A stretch of 64,000 bases of DNA. Source: JAHEFT01 sp963766195 (GTDB taxonomy: Bacteria > Pseudomonadota > Gammaproteobacteria > Xanthomonadales > SZUA-36). Below the pieces are notes generated by a model. It saw only the letters and a list, made by a program, of their open reading frames with translations, was not told the DNA's origin and did not search any database. The translations under genes and the position numbers were made by a program. How positions within the stretch are numbered: position 1 is the stretch's first letter; each line of letters starts with the position of its first letter. Of the stretch, positions 24,799 to 33,357 are shown piece by piece. The stretch spans positions 682,001-746,000 of the forward strand of contig CAVXYY010000005.1 of assembly GCA_963766195.1 (NCBI GenBank), in the 5' to 3' direction.

Positions 24799-27063
24799 AT
24801 GAAAAACAGGCTTTTTTGGGGGTTGGTAGTGGGTCTTTTGCTTACCATGAGCATCAGCACCACCGTATCAGCCGCGACCACCACACCGGACAGGCCGGGC
24901 TTTACCGCTGCAGACAGTGAATTTTACCTGGACGACCAGCTGTTCTTTTTCTTCAAGCCGGGACTGGTTCTGACCATTACCGACTATGAGATTCCGTCGG
25001 ACCTGAAGCCGCTGGTGACCTTTACATTGACCGATCCGGGCGGACTGCCGCTGGATATGTACGGCGTTTATACACCCGGCGTAATCGGTCCCCGTTTCTT
25101 CATCAGTTACATTCCAGTGGGTGAAGAACAGGTCGTCAATTACAATGTCGGTTCCCGCGGGCCTACCAATGATTCCGGCGGTACCTTCACCACCATTGAA
25201 TTGGGCACCTATACGTATAAATACGGCAACGCCATTCCGGCCGATTACGAGCAGGATGCAACCCATTACATAGCGGCTGCGGCTTATCGTGACCTCCGTC
25301 CGTTTGACCTGGGCCGCTACCCCAGCAATGACGTGGTGTATTTTGTGCCCGACGGCTCATCCGAACCGATGCCCCGGGATGTAGTGGACGTCGATACCTG
25401 CAACCGCTGCCATGACCCCCTGGCCATGCACGGCGGCCGTTATATAGAAGTTCCCGTCTGCGAACAATGCCACAATCCGGGGTTGGGAACTGAAGAGCTG
25501 AGCTACAGCTTTGACGTGATGATCCACCGGGTTCACGCTGGCCTGGATCCTGATATCGGCGAAATCGAATATCCGGCAATTCTGAATGACTGCTCCGTCT
25601 GCCACACCGGCGGCGTACCGACAGCAGATCTTCCGATGGTAGCCAACCCGAATCCTGCCGAAGCCTGCAATGCCAACGGTTTGAGCATGACCAAGCTGTC
25701 GTGGTTTGATGAGGGTAACGTTTCGATCCATATTGATTCAGCGACCGGACCCCTGTTCGGAACGGCCAGCGGAGCGGGTTCCGCAGAAACCGGTGAATGG
25801 GTGATGGACGGAACAACCTTCGTGTTGGTCGATGAAGGCACCGGAGAAGTCATCGAGTCTCTGCCGGTCTATAACACCGTATTTGGCTGCGCCAATAATC
25901 CTCCGGGAACCTATCGCGGCACCGCTGGCTCACAGTGGGACCGGTGGACCTCAAGGCCTTCGCGTGTCGTGTGCGGCTCCTGCCACGAAGACGTCGACTT
26001 CGCCAATGGTACAAACCACCCGGTGCAGACGACCGACGAAAATTGCAGTATCTGCCACAAGGCCTACACCGGAAAGGAATTCGATCGTTCCGTGACCGGC
26101 GCACATACGGTTGTATACAAGTCCAACCAACTGCCCGGTATCCTGGTTGACATCGTCAGTATTGAAAACACCGAGCCTGGCAGAAGTCCGCTGGTTACGT
26201 TCACGATCAGCAGCAAAGCCGGTCCGATCGACCCGAACTCGCTGAACCGCATGCTGTTCAACCTTTCCGGCCCGAACGAAGATTTTGACTTCTACGTGCA
26301 GGAAAGCATAGTGGGTAAAGCACAGCCGGTAGAAGGAACCAACAACTGGACCTATCGTTTCACTGCGAAGATTCCCAAGGACGCTGCGGGTTCTTACTCC
26401 CTTGGTGTCGAAGGCCGCAAACCGGAACTGATCAATGCGGGCCAGGCAAACGAGATCGCGCATAACGACCAGATGCAGAACTTCATTTTCCCGTTCGCCG
26501 TGACCGATACAGCACCGGTAGCACGCCGCCAGGTAGTGGACGATGCGAAATGCGAAAACTGCCACGCCAACCTGAGCCTGCATGGTGAAAACCGGCATGA
26601 CGCCAACGGCTATTGCGAAACCTGCCATATGCCGGGTGCAACCGATGCAGTGGTGCGGCCGGAAACCGACAATCCTCCTGAAGGTATCCACTTCAAGTAC
26701 ATGATCCACAAGATCCACCGTGGTGAAGAACTGCAGAATGGATACGTGGTTTACGGCTATCGCGGCTCGGTCAATGACTTCAGCGAAGTCGTATTCCCGG
26801 GCGACCTGAGGAATTGCGAAAGCTGCCACCTTGATGGAACCTATAACGTTCCATTACCGGACGATGTATTGCCGACACTCAGCCCGAGCACGGCGATCAA
26901 CCCGGTCATGTTGCCGACCACGTCAGCCTGCTTGTCCTGCCATGACAGCGATGACGCAGCAGCTCACGCAGACGCCAACACCAGCAGTAAACTTGGCGAA
27001 TCCTGTGCAGCCTGCCATGGCGTGGGCAAGACCTATGCAGTTGAGAGGGTCCACGCCCGGTAG
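24799..27063 (+). CDS. OmcA/MtrC-family decaheme c-type cytochrome, copy 1
   Basis: 754 residues from ATG 24799, chosen over an in-frame ATG at 24724 because GAGGAG lies just upstream and a signal peptide (1-26, cleaved after VSA) begins there. Ten CxxCH haem sites are present in order: CNRCH, CEQCH, CSVCH, CGSCH, CSICH, CENCH, CETCH, CESCH, CLSCH, CAACH. Domain arrangement alternates beta-rich segments with haem clusters, as in the outer-surface metal-reducing cytochromes. There is no lipobox, so the protein may be periplasmic or surface-exposed by another route. No MtrA or MtrB porin partner is in the window. A role in extracellular or periplasmic electron transfer is inferred from family membership. 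Confidence 0.93.
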   Translation: MKNRLFWGLVVGLLLTMSISTTVSAATTTPDRPGFTAADSEFYLDDQLFFFFKPGLVLTITDYEIPSDLKPLVTFTLTDPGGLPLDMYGVYTPGVIGPRFFISYIPVGEEQVVNYNVGSRGPTNDSGGTFTTIELGTYTYKYGNAIPADYEQDATHYIAAAAYRDLRPFDLGRYPSNDVVYFVPDGSSEPMPRDVVDVDTCNRCHDPLAMHGGRYIEVPVCEQCHNPGLGTEELSYSFDVMIHRVHAGLDPDIGEIEYPAILNDCSVCHTGGVPTADLPMVANPNPAEACNANGLSMTKLSWFDEGNVSIHIDSATGPLFGTASGAGSAETGEWVMDGTTFVLVDEGTGEVIESLPVYNTVFGCANNPPGTYRGTAGSQWDRWTSRPSRVVCGSCHEDVDFANGTNHPVQTTDENCSICHKAYTGKEFDRSVTGAHTVVYKSNQLPGILVDIVSIENTEPGRSPLVTFTISSKAGPIDPNSLNRMLFNLSGPNEDFDFYVQESIVGKAQPVEGTNNWTYRFTAKIPKDAAGSYSLGVEGRKPELINAGQANEIAHNDQMQNFIFPFAVTDTAPVARRQVVDDAKCENCHANLSLHGENRHDANGYCETCHMPGATDAVVRPETDNPPEGIHFKYMIHKIHRGEELQNGYVVYGYRGSVNDFSEVVFPGDLRNCESCHLDGTYNVPLPDDVLPTLSPSTAINPVMLPTTSACLSCHDSDDAAAHADANTSSKLGESCAACHGVGKTYAVERVHAR

Positions 27064-27100
27064 TATCGGTAAACAGGCCGCAAGGCCGTTAGCAAGACAA

Positions 27101-27132
27101 AGGCAGGGTGCTTCGGCACCCTGCCTTTTTTT
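27101..27132 (+). terminator. Rho-independent terminator after cytochrome copy 1
   Basis: Stem AGGCAGGGTGC paired with GCACCCTGCCT around a TTCG tetraloop, followed by a run of T residues to 27132. A near-copy with one compensating-type change (GCGCCCTGCCT) terminates cytochrome copy 2. Confidence 0.92.
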
Positions 27133-27142
27133 GTAGGAGAGT

Positions 27143-27191
27143 AAATGGGGTCAGAGCCCTTTTTCGACTAAAAAGGGCTCTGACCCCATTT
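27143..27191. repeat. Long perfect inverted repeat (GGGGTCAGAGCCC type)
   Basis: Two 22-nt arms, 27143-27164 and 27170-27191, are perfect complements around the loop CGACT. Each arm contains GGGGTCAGAGCCC or its complement. It sits in the spacer between the two cytochrome copies. A related, damaged element with GTACCCTGACCCCGTTTT is at 54717-54765. This type of palindrome looks like a mobile miniature element mobilised by a REP-associated (Y1) transposase, which is inference. Confidence 0.8.
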
Positions 27192-27219
27192 TCCCTTGCC
27201 GGCGACTGAGTCAGCCACT

Positions 27220-27235
27220 CATGATTTAAATCATG
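27220..27235. promoter_or_regulatory. FNR/CRP-like palindrome upstream of decaheme cytochrome copy 2
   Basis: The same CATGATTTAAATCATG 16-mer as before copy 1, with its centre again about 100 bases before the ATG. Surrounding bases differ between the copies while this word is unchanged, which supports its function. Confidence 0.6.
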
Positions 27236-27327
27236 GAATAGAGGGCTATTAAGTGTTCTTTTATGACATGGGACGGTCCGGAACATTTTTACCGGTCTGC
27301 ATAGTTAGGCCAATGAGGAGGTTAACA

Positions 27328-29563
27328 ATGAAGAACAGGCTTTTTTGGGGGTTGATTGCAAGCGTGGTGCTCTTGATGGGTATCTGTACCGGCGCATCAG
27401 CCGCGACTACCACACCGGACAGGCCAGGCTTTACCGCTGCAGACAGTGAATTTTACCTGGACGACCAGCTGTTCTTTTTCTTCAAGCCGGGACTGGTTCT
27501 GACCATTACCGACTATGAGATTCCGTCGGACCTGAAGCCGCTGGTGACCTTTACATTGACCGATCCGGGCGGACTGCCGCTGGATATGTACGGCGTTTAT
27601 ACACCCGGCGTAATCGGTCCCCGTTTCTTCATCAGTTACATTCCAGTGGGTGAAGAACAGGTCGTCAATTACAATGTCGGTTCCCGCGGGCCTACCAATG
27701 ATTCCGGCGGTACCTTCACCACCATTGAATTGGGCACCTATACGTATAAATACGGCAACGCCATTCCGGCCGATTACGAGCAGGATGCAACCCATTACAT
27801 AGCGGCTGCGGCTTATCGTGACCTCCGTCCGTTTGACCTGGGCCGCTACCCCAGCAATGACGTGGTGTATTTTGTGCCCGACGGCTCATCCGAACCGATG
27901 CCCCGGGATGTAGTGGACGTCGATACCTGCAACCGCTGCCATGACCCCCTGGCCATGCATGGCGGCCGTTATATAGAGGTTCCCGTCTGCGAACAGTGCC
28001 ACAATCCGGGGTTGGGAACTGAAGAGCTGAGCTACAGCTTTGACGTGATGATCCACCGGGTTCACGCTGGCCTGGATCCTGATATCGGCGAAATCGAATA
28101 TCCGGCAATTCTGAATGACTGCTCCGTCTGCCACACCGGCGGCGTACCGACAGCAGATCTTCCGATGGTAGCCAACCCGAATCCTGCCGAAGCCTGCAAT
28201 GCCAACGGTTTGAGCATGACCAAGCTGTCGTGGTTTGATGAGGGTAACGTTTCGATCCATATTGATTCAGCGACCGGACCCCTGTTCGGAACGGCCAGCG
28301 GAGCGGGTTCCGCAGAAACCGGTGAATGGGTGATGGACGGAACAACCTTCGTGTTGGTCGATGAAGGCACCGGAGAAGTCATCGAGTCTCTGCCGGTCCA
28401 TAACACCGTGCTGGGCTGTGTCACCAACCCTCCCGGAACGTATCGCGGCACTGCCGGCTCACAGTGGGACCGGTGGACCTCAAGGCCTTCGCGTGTCGTG
28501 TGCGGCTCCTGCCACGAAGACGTCGACTTTGCCACGGGTGAAAATCACCCGGTGCAGACGACCGACGACAATTGCGGTATCTGCCACAAGCCCTACACTG
28601 GCAATGAATTCGATCGTTCCGTGACCGGCGCACATACGGTTGAATACAAGTCCAACCAGCTGAATGGTGTCCTGATTCAGATCAAGGAAGTCACCAATGG
28701 AGGGCCGAACAGGAGTCCTGTCGTAATCTTCTCGGCCAGTGACAAGTATGGACCGATCGACCCGAACATGCTTAACCGTCTCCGGTTCAAATTGTCCGGA
28801 CCTAACGAAGATTTCGACTTCTACGCGAGCGAAGACGCACCGGGCAAGCATAGTCCCGTAGCGGCAGCGATTGGTCCTATAGCTTCTCTACCAGGCTGCC
28901 GAAAGATGCTGAAGGTTCTTATTCAGTGAGTTTTGAAGCCCGCAACCTTCAGGACATCGAAACCGGCGCGGGTGCAGAGGAAGTGCGCGACACCGCAGAG
29001 AACTACCTCTTCGCGTTCGCGGTAACCGATGACGAAGCTGCGCCGCGGCGCCTGGTAGTGGACGACGCAAAATGCGAGAACTGTCACGCGAACCTGTCAT
29101 TGCATGGCGGCAACCGGCACAACGGCGCCGAGTATTGCCAGGTCTGCCACATGCCTGGAGCACTCGGAGAAACCGAGGTCGTTGAAGGCGAAGAGGATTC
29201 CATTCACTTCAAGTACATGGTCCACAAGATTCACCGTGGAGAGGAACTTGAGTTGGTTATGCTATCGGTGGCCACGTTTACGATGAAGTCGTGTTCCCGG
29301 GCGACCTGCGGAATTGTGAAGCCTGTCATCTTGATGGCACCTATACCGTTCCGTTACCGGATGGCGTATTGCCGACGGAAAGCCCGATCACGCCGATCAA
29401 TCCGGTCATGTTGCCGACCACGGCAGCCTGCTTGTCCTGCCATGACAGCTATGATGCAGCAGCACACGCAGACGCCAATACCAGCGACAAGCTTGGCGAA
29501 TCTTGCGCAGCCTGCCATGGCGAAGGCAAGACCTACTCGATGGATAGGGTTCACGCCCGGTAA
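27328..29563 (+). CDS. OmcA/MtrC-family decaheme c-type cytochrome, copy 2 (two frameshifts)
   Basis: Starts at ATG 27328 behind GAGGAGG, with a signal peptide ending GASA. The reading frame holds to about 28863, where a missing base (GCGGC for expected GCGGGC) leads to a stop at 28929. The next frame runs SDWSYSFSTRLPKDAEGSYS onward, and a second missing base near 29251 shifts again to GYAIGGHVYDEVVFPG and on to 29563. With both repaired there are ten CxxCH sites matching copy 1, with CGICH, CQVCH and CEACH as variants. Either the copy is decaying or both shifts are sequence errors; retention of all ten haem motifs after the breaks favours error. Confidence 0.82.
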
Positions 29564-29600
29564 TTTCAGTAAACAGGCCGAAAGGCCGTTAGCAAGACAA

Positions 29601-29631
29601 AGGCAGGGTGCTTCGGCGCCCTGCCTTTTTT
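29601..29631 (+). terminator. Rho-independent terminator after cytochrome copy 2
   Basis: Stem AGGCAGGGTGC with GCGCCCTGCCT around TTCG (one G-T pair), then six T residues. It abuts the REP-like pair beginning at 29632. Confidence 0.9.
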
Positions 29632-29703
29632 GTAGGAGCGGATTCATCCGCGATTGGTTGGATCATCTACGGCCAGTATGATCGCGGATGAATCCGCTCC
29701 TAC
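29632..29703. repeat. REP-like inverted pair B
   Basis: Units 29632-29654 and 29681-29703 (GTAGGAGCGGATTCATCC then GCGAT, and its complement) are perfect inverted copies 26 bases apart. The outer end CTCCTAC supplies the TAG stop codon of the convergent MttB gene at 29700-29702, so insertion of the element may have defined that gene's present C-terminus. Confidence 0.88.
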
Positions 29704-31208
29704 AAGCTGCCTTCCTTGCGTTTTGCGATATAGGTGGTCAGTTCGTCGTCGATCGACGGGTCCAGCGGGGGTTGCTGGTACTCCCTGAGCAATTGTTTCC
29801 AGATCCGGTTGGCGCGGCCCTGGGCGTCGATCGAGCCGCCTTCCTGCCAGTTCTCGAAGTTGCGTGAATCGGACAGGATCGGTTGGTAAAACGCGTCTTC
29901 AAAACGGGACATGGTGTGCGCGACGCCGAAGAAGTGTCCACCGGAGCCGGCCTCCCTGATTGCATCGAGCGCGATCGTGTCCTCGTTGACTTCGATCGGC
30001 CGGAGGTATTCGGCCATCATCTGCAGCATCTCCGCATCCACGATCAGTTTTTCGAACGAGGCGGTCAGCCCGCCCTCCAGCCATCCGGCGGCATGCACGA
30101 TGATATTGGCGTGTCCGGTGATCGCGGCCCACAGGGACATTCCGCTTTCATAGGTTGACTGGGCGTCAACCGCGTTGGAGGAGGTCACGTTGCTGGAGCG
30201 CATCGGAACACCGTACCGCCGGGCCAGTTGCCCGCTGGCCTGCGCGGCTTTTGCATATTCCGGCGTACCGAAGCAGGGTGAACCGGAGCGCATGTCGACG
30301 TTGGAAGTGAAAGCGCCGTAGACGACGGGCGCCCCGGGCCTGACGACCTGGGTCAGCGTGATGCCGGCAAGGGCTTCCGCATTCTGCTGGGTTAGCGTGC
30401 CGGCCAGGGTCACAGGCGCCATGGCTCCGGCCAGTGTAAATGGTGTGATGCACACGGCCTGCCCGGCGCTGGCCATTGCGATCAGGCCCTCCGCCATGGG
30501 GATGTCGAGCTGCAATGGAGAGTTGGTGTTGATGATCGCGAACAGGGCGGGTTTTTCGGCCAGCTCTTCTTCGCTGAAACCCAGGGCTATGCGGGCCATG
30601 TTGATGGCGTCCCGCGCGCGTTCGCCGCCCAGGGCAATGGGTTGCCAGTTCTTGTCCAGCAAGCGGATCTGGGCCTGGTACAGATCCAGGTGCCGGGTTT
30701 CCGGCGGCAGTTCAATCGGCTCGAACGGTCCGCCGCCCTCCTGGTGGATGATGTTCAGGCTTTGCACCAGCCGGATGTAGTCGCAGGCGTCCTCGAAACT
30801 GCCGCGGCGCCGGCCGCGGTCCAGGTCGTTGCAATAAGCGGGGCCGCCAACCGAAGTGAAAGCGAGGTGGTTTCCGCCCAGCCGGAAATTTTTTGCCGGG
30901 TTGCGCGCGTGCAGCGTGAACTCCGCCGGCGCCAGTTTCAGTTTCTCCAATACCAGGCCGCGGTCGAAACGCACCATGTGGGTATCGTGATCGACGTCTG
31001 CGCCGGCAGCCCCCAGCATGCGGCGGGCGCCTTCGTGCAGGATGCGCATGCCGTAGGATTCGAGCAGGCTCAGCGAAGCGAGGTGGATCTGCTCGACCTG
31101 GTCCTCACTGAGTATATTGAGCGGCGGGTAGGGGTTGACTGGCTGCCGCCACGGCAGCTGGTTAATGCCGCCGCCGGTGCGGCGGACCTTCCTGTTTCTT
31201 CTCGACAT
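29700..31208 (-). CDS. MttB-family methyltransferase, non-pyrrolysine, copy 3
   Basis: 502 residues from ATG 31208, opening with a basic SRRNRKVRRTGGG tail. The barrel motifs differ from copies 1 and 2: SPLQLDIPMAEGL, TPFTLAGAMAPVTLAGTL, and SNVTSSNAVDAQSTYESG where the others have the TDxK-xxDxQAGYE word. No in-frame amber codon. It is therefore a separate subfamily with a different substrate, perhaps a cyclic or longer betaine. No corrinoid protein or activase is adjacent, so it must share those at 14.7-19.2 kb. It lies 12 bases downstream of the FAD oxidase gene and is probably co-transcribed with it. Confidence 0.9.
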   Translation of the reverse strand: MSRRNRKVRRTGGGINQLPWRQPVNPYPPLNILSEDQVEQIHLASLSLLESYGMRILHEGARRMLGAAGADVDHDTHMVRFDRGLVLEKLKLAPAEFTLHARNPAKNFRLGGNHLAFTSVGGPAYCNDLDRGRRRGSFEDACDYIRLVQSLNIIHQEGGGPFEPIELPPETRHLDLYQAQIRLLDKNWQPIALGGERARDAINMARIALGFSEEELAEKPALFAIINTNSPLQLDIPMAEGLIAMASAGQAVCITPFTLAGAMAPVTLAGTLTQQNAEALAGITLTQVVRPGAPVVYGAFTSNVDMRSGSPCFGTPEYAKAAQASGQLARRYGVPMRSSNVTSSNAVDAQSTYESGMSLWAAITGHANIIVHAAGWLEGGLTASFEKLIVDAEMLQMMAEYLRPIEVNEDTIALDAIREAGSGGHFFGVAHTMSRFEDAFYQPILSDSRNFENWQEGGSIDAQGRANRIWKQLLREYQQPPLDPSIDDELTTYIAKRKEGSL

Positions 31209-31220
31209 GTGTTTCCGCGC

Positions 31221-32513
31221 TCATAGTTTGTCCTTGAGCCGGAAATATAGCATGCCCAGTGCAATAAGCTGGTTGCCCATCCACTGTGAGCCGGGGATTC
31301 TGAAATGCTTCATTCCAGCGAACAGGTCGAATTTTTCCATGGTGCCGCCAATCGCATCCGCCACCAGTTCACCCATGATATGGGTGGCGTTGACGCCGTG
31401 CCCGGAATAACCCTGGCTGTAGTAGATATTGCCGTTGATTCTTCCAAGGGCGGTGATACGGTTCAGGACGATTCCAATCATGCCGCCCCACTCGTAGTCG
31501 ATGCGAACACCTTTCAGCTGCGGGTAGGTTTTCAGCATGCGGGGCAGGATCGAAGCCTTGATACTCGTCGGTTCGCGGCCCGAGTAATTACAGCGCCCGC
31601 CGAACAGCAGGCGCTTGTCTGCCGACAGCCGGTAGTAATCCAGGATGTTGTTCATGTCGGAAACGGCCAGGTCCAGCGGGTTGATTTCCGCCACCATCTC
31701 GTCTGACAGGGGCTCGGTAGCGATGATGTAACTGCCGGCCGGGAAGGTCAGGTTGGACAGGTGTTTCGGCTCGAGGTGGTGGTAGGCGTTACCGGCCAGC
31801 ACTACGCTTGCCGCCTCTACCTGGCCCCGGGCAGTTTTTACCCGTGGCCGCTTACCGTGCTCGATCCCGGTTACCGGTGATTGCTCGAAAATCTGCACAC
31901 CGAGCCCGTGCGCCGCCCGCGCTTCCCCGATGCACAGGTTCAGCGGGTGCAGGTGGCCGTCGTGGTGGCTGGACAGGCCGCCGATGAAAGCGTCCGTTCC
32001 CAGCATCTCGCGGGTTTTATTCCGGTCCCAGAGTTCATAGGGGTGGGGGTGATTGTGCCGTGCCAGTTCGGCGGCATAGTCTTCCAGCTCTTTCACATGG
32101 CTCGCTTTTACCGCGGTTTCGACATAACCGTTTTTCAGGTCGCATTCGATCCCGTATTTCGCTACCCGGTCGCGCACGATGTCGTTTCCGCGCCAGCGTA
32201 GTTGCCACAACATGTCGGCGATTCCATCACCGTGTTTCTTCTGAACCTTGGCCAGTCCGCTGATGCCGTTGATCAGTTGCCCGCCATTGCGCCCGGAAGC
32301 GCCCCAGCCCACCCGGTTGGCTTCGACCAGCGCTACCGAGTAGCCGCGCTCGGCCAGCGTCAGCGCGGTGGCGACCCCGGTGAATCCGGCGCCGACCACG
32401 CAGATATCCACCGAAACCGTTCCCTCCAATACCGGGTAATCGGTGATTTCATTGACGGTGGCGACGTAATAGGAATTTTGCGGGTGTTCCTGTTTTTGAT
32501 ATTTGGGTTTCAT
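31221..32513 (-). CDS. FAD-dependent amine oxidase, PuuB/DAO family, 1
   Basis: 430 residues. The Rossmann motif ICVVGAGFTGVATALTLAERG (about 37-57) and GWGASGRNGGQL are typical of PuuB (gamma-glutamylputrescine oxidase) and related secondary-amine oxidases; the C-terminal YYSQGYSGHGVNATHIMGE closes the FAD site. It oxidises a C-N bond to give an aldehyde or demethylated amine plus peroxide. In an operon with MttB copy 3 it could finish demethylation once the quaternary nitrogen has been reduced to a tertiary or secondary amine (inference). Divergent from a TetR gene. Confidence 0.88.
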   Translation of the reverse strand: MKPKYQKQEHPQNSYYVATVNEITDYPVLEGTVSVDICVVGAGFTGVATALTLAERGYSVALVEANRVGWGASGRNGGQLINGISGLAKVQKKHGDGIADMLWQLRWRGNDIVRDRVAKYGIECDLKNGYVETAVKASHVKELEDYAAELARHNHPHPYELWDRNKTREMLGTDAFIGGLSSHHDGHLHPLNLCIGEARAAHGLGVQIFEQSPVTGIEHGKRPRVKTARGQVEAASVVLAGNAYHHLEPKHLSNLTFPAGSYIIATEPLSDEMVAEINPLDLAVSDMNNILDYYRLSADKRLLFGGRCNYSGREPTSIKASILPRMLKTYPQLKGVRIDYEWGGMIGIVLNRITALGRINGNIYYSQGYSGHGVNATHIMGELVADAIGGTMEKFDLFAGMKHFRIPGSQWMGNQLIALGMLYFRLKDKL

Positions 32514-32573
32514 GGTTTTATTTATATCAACTGATCGGTATAATATAGTTTAACTCAAATCGGGAAATTGTCC
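32514..32573. promoter_or_regulatory. Divergent promoter/operator region between amine oxidase and TetR genes
   Basis: A 60-bp AT-rich gap in an otherwise GC-rich region. A consensus -10 hexamer TATAAT lies at 32539-32544 in the plus direction; no good -35 is seen (TTTTAT at 32516-32521 at best). The short gap means one repressor site would control both genes. Confidence 0.5.
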
Positions 32574-33167
32574 ATGCCCAAAATCGTCGACCACGACGTG
32601 CAAAGGGAAAAGTTCGCCAATGCGGCGATCCGGCTGGTTGCCCGCGCAGGGCTCGAAGGCTTGACGATGCGTGCAGTGGCTGCTGAGGCGGGGCTTTCCT
32701 ACGGATCCCTGTTCCACTATTTCAACTCGAAAGACGAATTGCTGATGGAGGCGATCCGGCATTCGACTTCGGAGCAGACCCGTCGCGTGAACGAGTTTTC
32801 GGTCCGGTTCAAGGGGCTGAAAGCGCTCGAGCAGTTGATGTGTGACGACGCCCTGGTGGAAGAGGGAAGCCGGGACGACTCCCTGGTCTGGCTGGCTTTT
32901 CTGTACAAGGCAGCCCTGCAAAAACCCTTTGCCAGCATGCACGCCGAGCTGATTGGCGGCTGGATTGAGCGTATTCGGGGTCTGCTGAAGGATGCGCAGG
33001 AACTGGGTGAACTGCGGCCCGGGCTGGATATCGAATTCGAGGCGCTGGCCATCTGGGTCTATTCAGCCGGCATCGGCCAGCAAGGCCTGCTCCATCCGGC
33101 CGTGTTTCCTCCAAAAATCCAAAAGAAACTGATCACGGCCTACCTGGAAAAACTCAAAAATCCCTGA
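32574..33167 (+). CDS. TetR-family transcriptional regulator, BetI/AcrR-like
   Basis: About 197 residues from ATG 32574 (a TTG at 32568 is in frame but lacks support). The HTH is at about 12-50: AAIRLVARAGLEGLTMRAVAAEAGLSYGS then LFHYFNSKDELL. The C-terminal domain has the LVWLAFLYKAAL stretch also seen in BetI-type sensors. It probably represses the divergent oxidase-MttB operon and itself. Confidence 0.88.
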   Translation: MPKIVDHDVQREKFANAAIRLVARAGLEGLTMRAVAAEAGLSYGSLFHYFNSKDELLMEAIRHSTSEQTRRVNEFSVRFKGLKALEQLMCDDALVEEGSRDDSLVWLAFLYKAALQKPFASMHAELIGGWIERIRGLLKDAQELGELRPGLDIEFEALAIWVYSAGIGQQGLLHPAVFPPKIQKKLITAYLEKLKNP

Positions 33168-33206
33168 TTGAAACACCGAGCCGATATCCGCCGGCCGAGA
33201 GCGACA

Positions 33207-33326
33207 GGCCTGTTTTCAGGACCCTTTGAAACAGGATGTTTCAAGAGGAGGCCCCAGAGAAGGGTTTATGCCGTGTCCTGAAAACAGGCCCCTCACTTCG
33301 GACCGGCGTTGGTAAATCGAAGTGAG
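33207..33326. repeat. Nested inverted-repeat element of unknown type
   Basis: A 16-bp perfect inverted repeat (33207-33222 and 33275-33290, arm GGCCTGTTTTCAGGAC) encloses a second hairpin TTGAAACA-GGA-TGTTTCAA (33226-33244). A third pair, CTCACTTCG at 33292-33300 and CGAAGTGAG at 33318-33326, follows. The whole lies in the 190-bp gap between convergent genes. The inner core ACAGGATGT recurs inside another palindrome at 56379-56399, so this is probably a dispersed repeat family. Confidence 0.75.
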
Positions 33327-33357
33327 AACCCGTGGACAGCCATACTTTAATTCACAA

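Larger units (their letters stand above)
24691..27132 (+). repeat. Tandem duplication unit, copy 1 (operator + decaheme gene + terminator)
   Basis: A unit of about 2.4 kb, from the palindrome to the terminator, is repeated directly at 27220-29631. Both carry the same leader layout (TGTTCTTTTATG, ACCGGTCTGCA, GAGGAG-type ribosome site, AACAATG start) and the same tail. Between them lie 87 bases with a separate inverted repeat. The central part of the genes is nearly identical, while the signal peptide and the 3' half differ. Confidence 0.9.
27220..29631 (+). repeat. Tandem duplication unit, copy 2
   Basis: Second direct copy of the 24691-27132 unit. From about codon 27 of the gene to the SLPV codons near 28397, only a handful of bases differ from copy 1 (for example near 27424 and 27960-28000). 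After 28398 the copies diverge strongly at the DNA and protein level, as they also do over the signal peptide. The pattern suggests gene conversion limited to the middle. Confidence 0.85.

Noticed and set aside
24691..29631. Cytochrome duplication as a pure assembly artefact
   Set aside because: The 5' and 3' parts of the copies differ at many positions, which a collapsed or repeated contig error would not produce; long reads should still confirm it.
28926..29681. Separate small multiheme cytochrome gene downstream of cytochrome copy 2
   Set aside because: Alignment with copy 1 shows it is the continuation of the same gene after a single-base shift.
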